In this document: positions 5,132 through 7,430 of the stretch, one piece after another | Position numbering within the stretch: the stretch's first letter is position 1 | How the letters are laid out: each line of letters opens with the position of its first letter | Source of the DNA: Chloroflexota bacterium | GTDB lineage: Bacteria; Chloroflexota; Limnocylindria; Limnocylindrales; CSP1-4 | Direction of reading: 5' to 3' | NCBI GenBank assembly: GCA_025355255.1 | Contig: JANYAA010000069.1 | Span: forward strand, 1-7,430 | Length of the DNA stretch: 7,430 nt | Position numbers and translations under genes: made by a program | Notes under the pieces: model-generated | What the model was told of the DNA's origin: nothing | What the model saw: the letters and a program-made list of their open reading frames with translations, nothing else | Databases searched by the model: none

Positions 5132-7430
5132 TTGGCCCGTACCGCTGCCCATCCCCCTGATCCGCTGGCCGCGTTCGGCCCTGCCGTCCGAGCCTGGTTT
5201 GCGGCGAGCTTCGCCGCGCCAACCGATGCGCAGACCGGCGGCTGGGCGGCCATCGCCCAGGGCCAGCACACGCTCATCCACGCGCCCACGGGCAGCGGCA
5301 AGACGCTCGCGGCGTTCTTGTGGTGTCTGGACCGGATCGCCCGCACGCCCAGACCCGCACCCACGCGCGCTGACCCCGGCACCGTGCGCGTCCTGTACAT
5401 CAGCCCGCTCAAGGCGCTCGCCTACGACGTGGAGCGCAACCTCCGTGCGCCGCTTGCGGGGATCGCGCTTGCCGCCGAGCGGCTGGGGCTGGAGCCGCCG
5501 CACATCACCATCGCGTCGCGCACCGGGGATACGCCGGCCGACGCGCGCCGGGACCTCGTCCGCCACCCGCCGGACATCCTGGTCACAACGCCCGAGAGCC
5601 TGTACCTGCTGCTCACAAGCCAGGCCCGCGAGATGCTGCGCGGTGTGGAGCAGGTCATCGTGGACGAGGTCCACGCGGTGGCCGGGACCAAGCGCGGCGC
5701 CCATCTGGCCCTGAGCCTGGAGCGCCTTGAGCGCCTGTGGCCCGCCGACGCACCCAAGCTCCAGAGGATCGGCCTGTCCGCCACGCAGCGCCCGCTCGAG
5801 GTCATCGCCCGATACCTGGGCGGGGCGGCGGAGGGGCGCCACGTCGCCATCATCGACGCCGGCGCCCGCAAGCCACTGGACATCCGTGTGGTGGTGCCGG
5901 TGGAGGACATGTCGCGTCTGGGCGAGGTGCTGCCTGTGGACGAGCAGCCCGGCGGCCCGGTCTTGGGCGGCGAGCGGCGGTCGTCGATCTGGCCCGCCGT
6001 CCACCCGCGGATCCTAGAGCTCATACGCGCCCACCGCAGCACCATCGTCTTCACCAACAGCCGTCGTCTCGCTGAGCGGCTCGCCCAGAGGCTCAACGAG
6101 CTGGCGGGCGAGGAACTGGTCCGCGCCCACCACGGATCGATTGCCAGAGAGCAGCGCCTAGAGATTGAGGAGGAGCTCAAGGCCGGTCGCCTCCCTGCGC
6201 TCGTGGCCACAAGCTCGCTGGAGCTTGGCATCGACATGGGCGCCGTGGATCTGGTGATCCAGGTGGAGAGCCCCGACTCAGTGGCCAGAGGCCTCCAGCG
6301 CATCGGCCGGGCCGGGCATCAGGTCGGCGAGCCCTCCAAGGGCGTGATCTTCCCCAAGTATCGCGGCGACCTGCTGGAGACCGCCGTGGTGGTCCGCGGC
6401 ATGCGCGACGGTGCGGTCGAGGCGACGACGCTGCCGCGCAACCCGCTGGACGTCCTGGCCCAGCAGCTCGTAGCGATGCTGCTGGCGGAGTCCTTCACCG
6501 TGGACGACCTCCTGACCGTCGTCCGCCGGGCTGCCCCGTTTGAGACCCTTGCCCGCGAGGCGCTTGAGGGCGTGTTGGGCATGCTGGCGGGTGCGTATCC
6601 CTCGGATGAATTCGCGGAGCTCAAGCCGCGTGTCATCTGGGACCGCGTGACCGACGTGGTGGCTGCGCGACCCGACGCGCGCACCGTGGCGATCACGAGC
6701 GGCGGCACCATCCCGGATCGCGGGCTATTCCCCGTGTTCCTCGAGGGCGAGGCCGGCACGCCGGGACGCCGCGTGGGCGAGCTGGACGAGGAGATGGTTT
6801 ATGAGCTCCGCGCAGGGATACACGGCGACGTCATAGTCCTCGGCGCCTCCTCTTGGCGGGTGGCTGAGATTACGGCCAACCGAGTCACGGTGACGCCCGC
6901 GCCCGGCGTGCCCGGGAAGCTGCCCTTCTGGAAGGGCGATGCCGTGGGACGGCCGGTGGAGCTTGGCCGAGCCATTGGCGCCTTCACCCGACGCGCTGAG
7001 GGCGATCTGGCGCGCGGCGCGAAGGGGCGCGCGGCCGCGGGCGAGCGGTTCCGGCGCGATCACGATCTTGACGATCTGGCCGCTGAGAACCTGCTGGCGT
7101 ACCTGGAGGACGAGCGCGAGACGGCGGGCGCCCTGCCCACGGATCGCCGGATTGTGGTGGAGCGGTTCCGTGACGAGCTTGGCGACTGGCGCCTGGTGAT
7201 CCTCAGCCCGTTTGGCGGCCGGGTCCATGCGCCGTGGACGCTGGCGCTGGAGGCGCGCCTCTCGGAGCGTCTGGGGCTTGACGTCCAGACCATCTGGTCG
7301 GACGACGGCATCGCCATCCGGCTGCCCGAGGGCGACGGGACGCTGGACGGGGTGGAGGAGCTGCTGTTCCCGGACCCCGACGAGGTGGAGGACCTCGTTG
7401 TGGGCCGCGTGGGGCAGTCTTCACTGTTCG
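5132..7430 (+). CDS. lhr: Lhr-type superfamily 2 ATP-dependent helicase, C-terminus beyond window
   Basis: The 766 residues visible from TTG 5132 match the Lhr family, 3'-5' SF2 helicases that unwind DNA and RNA:DNA duplexes in DNA repair. RecA domain 1 has FGPAVRAWFAASFAAPTDAQ (15-34), Walker A APTGSGKT (51-58, K57), SPLKAL (91-96), TTPESL (152-157), the DEVH box (178-181) and LSAT (215-218). Domain 2 has IVFTNSRR (305-312), ATSSLELGIDMG (359-370) and the arginine-finger motif QRIGRAGH (389-396). A winged-helix region (about 430-510) follows. The Lhr-specific beta-barrel part comes next, with SGGTIPDRG (523-531), SSWRVAEI (573-580) and PGKLPFWKGD (594-603), then GRVHAPW-LALEARL and WSDDGIAIRLP near the end. 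The start is preferred because TTG falls just after the -10 box and gives the usual short N-terminus; there is no ATG or GTG nearby in frame. The reading frame is intact up to the window edge. Lhr core proteins are roughly 850-900 aa and long forms about 1400-1600; which this is cannot be seen. Confidence 0.95.
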   Translation, partial: MARTAAHPPDPLAAFGPAVRAWFAASFAAPTDAQTGGWAAIAQGQHTLIHAPTGSGKTLAAFLWCLDRIARTPRPAPTRADPGTVRVLYISPLKALAYDVERNLRAPLAGIALAAERLGLEPPHITIASRTGDTPADARRDLVRHPPDILVTTPESLYLLLTSQAREMLRGVEQVIVDEVHAVAGTKRGAHLALSLERLERLWPADAPKLQRIGLSATQRPLEVIARYLGGAAEGRHVAIIDAGARKPLDIRVVVPVEDMSRLGEVLPVDEQPGGPVLGGERRSSIWPAVHPRILELIRAHRSTIVFTNSRRLAERLAQRLNELAGEELVRAHHGSIAREQRLEIEEELKAGRLPALVATSSLELGIDMGAVDLVIQVESPDSVARGLQRIGRAGHQVGEPSKGVIFPKYRGDLLETAVVVRGMRDGAVEATTLPRNPLDVLAQQLVAMLLAESFTVDDLLTVVRRAAPFETLAREALEGVLGMLAGAYPSDEFAELKPRVIWDRVTDVVAARPDARTVAITSGGTIPDRGLFPVFLEGEAGTPGRRVGELDEEMVYELRAGIHGDVIVLGASSWRVAEITANRVTVTPAPGVPGKLPFWKGDAVGRPVELGRAIGAFTRRAEGDLARGAKGRAAAGERFRRDHDLDDLAAENLLAYLEDERETAGALPTDRRIVVERFRDELGDWRLVILSPFGGRVHAPWTLALEARLSERLGLDVQTIWSDDGIAIRLPEGDGTLDGVEELLFPDPDEVEDLVVGRVGQSSLF

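Noticed and set aside
4705..5160. Open frames in both directions across the tatA-lhr intergenic region
   Set aside because: Their products are Pro/Arg/Gly-rich with no recognisable domain, they overlap one another, and their codon patterns do not resemble those of the confirmed genes.
4884..5714. Plus-strand open frame of 276 residues overlapping the start of lhr
   Set aside because: It is a different frame over the lhr coding sequence, with an Arg/Ser/Pro-rich product typical of shadow frames in GC-rich DNA. The lhr frame carries all the helicase motifs.

Overview
This is a GC-rich (roughly 70 %) bacterial chromosomal segment. Five protein-coding genes are supported, and their third codon positions are almost all G or C. 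No mobile element, CRISPR array, tRNA or rRNA is visible. The gene set (GlcD-type flavoprotein, HemG-like flavodoxin, DUF255/YyaL protein, a very short TatA and an Lhr helicase) and the apparently leaderless start sites fit a high-GC Chloroflexota or Actinomycetota-type genome. That placement is inference; no marker gene here settles it.

Layout: positions 1-212 are non-coding or hold the edge of an unidentified gene, with a TTGACA-type promoter candidate. Positions 213-1637 (+) encode a GlcD/D-lactate-dehydrogenase-like FAD oxidoreductase. The 117-bp gap after it contains a terminator-like stem-loop and a second strong hairpin. Positions 1755-2333 (+) encode a small flavodoxin-domain (HemG-like) protein. 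Positions 2398-4494 (+) encode a full-length DUF255 thioredoxin-fold/alpha-barrel protein. It converges, with a 24-bp gap, on a 59-residue TatA at 4519-4698 (-). A roughly 430-bp divergent intergenic region (4699-5131) with two hairpins and a pyrimidine tract follows. The window ends inside an Lhr-type ATP-dependent helicase (5132 to beyond 7430, +).

Functionally this is a run of independent metabolic, envelope and DNA-repair genes rather than one operon. The two flavoproteins at the left could share redox physiology, but nothing ties them directly. The most interesting pattern is regulatory. The DUF255 and tatA genes each have a TANNNT -10-like hexamer ending exactly 6 nt before the ATG and no Shine-Dalgarno sequence, which points to leaderless mRNAs. 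The flavodoxin and lhr genes show weaker versions of the same layout, whereas the GlcD-like gene has a normal ribosome binding site. I found no convincing undescribed multi-gene system.
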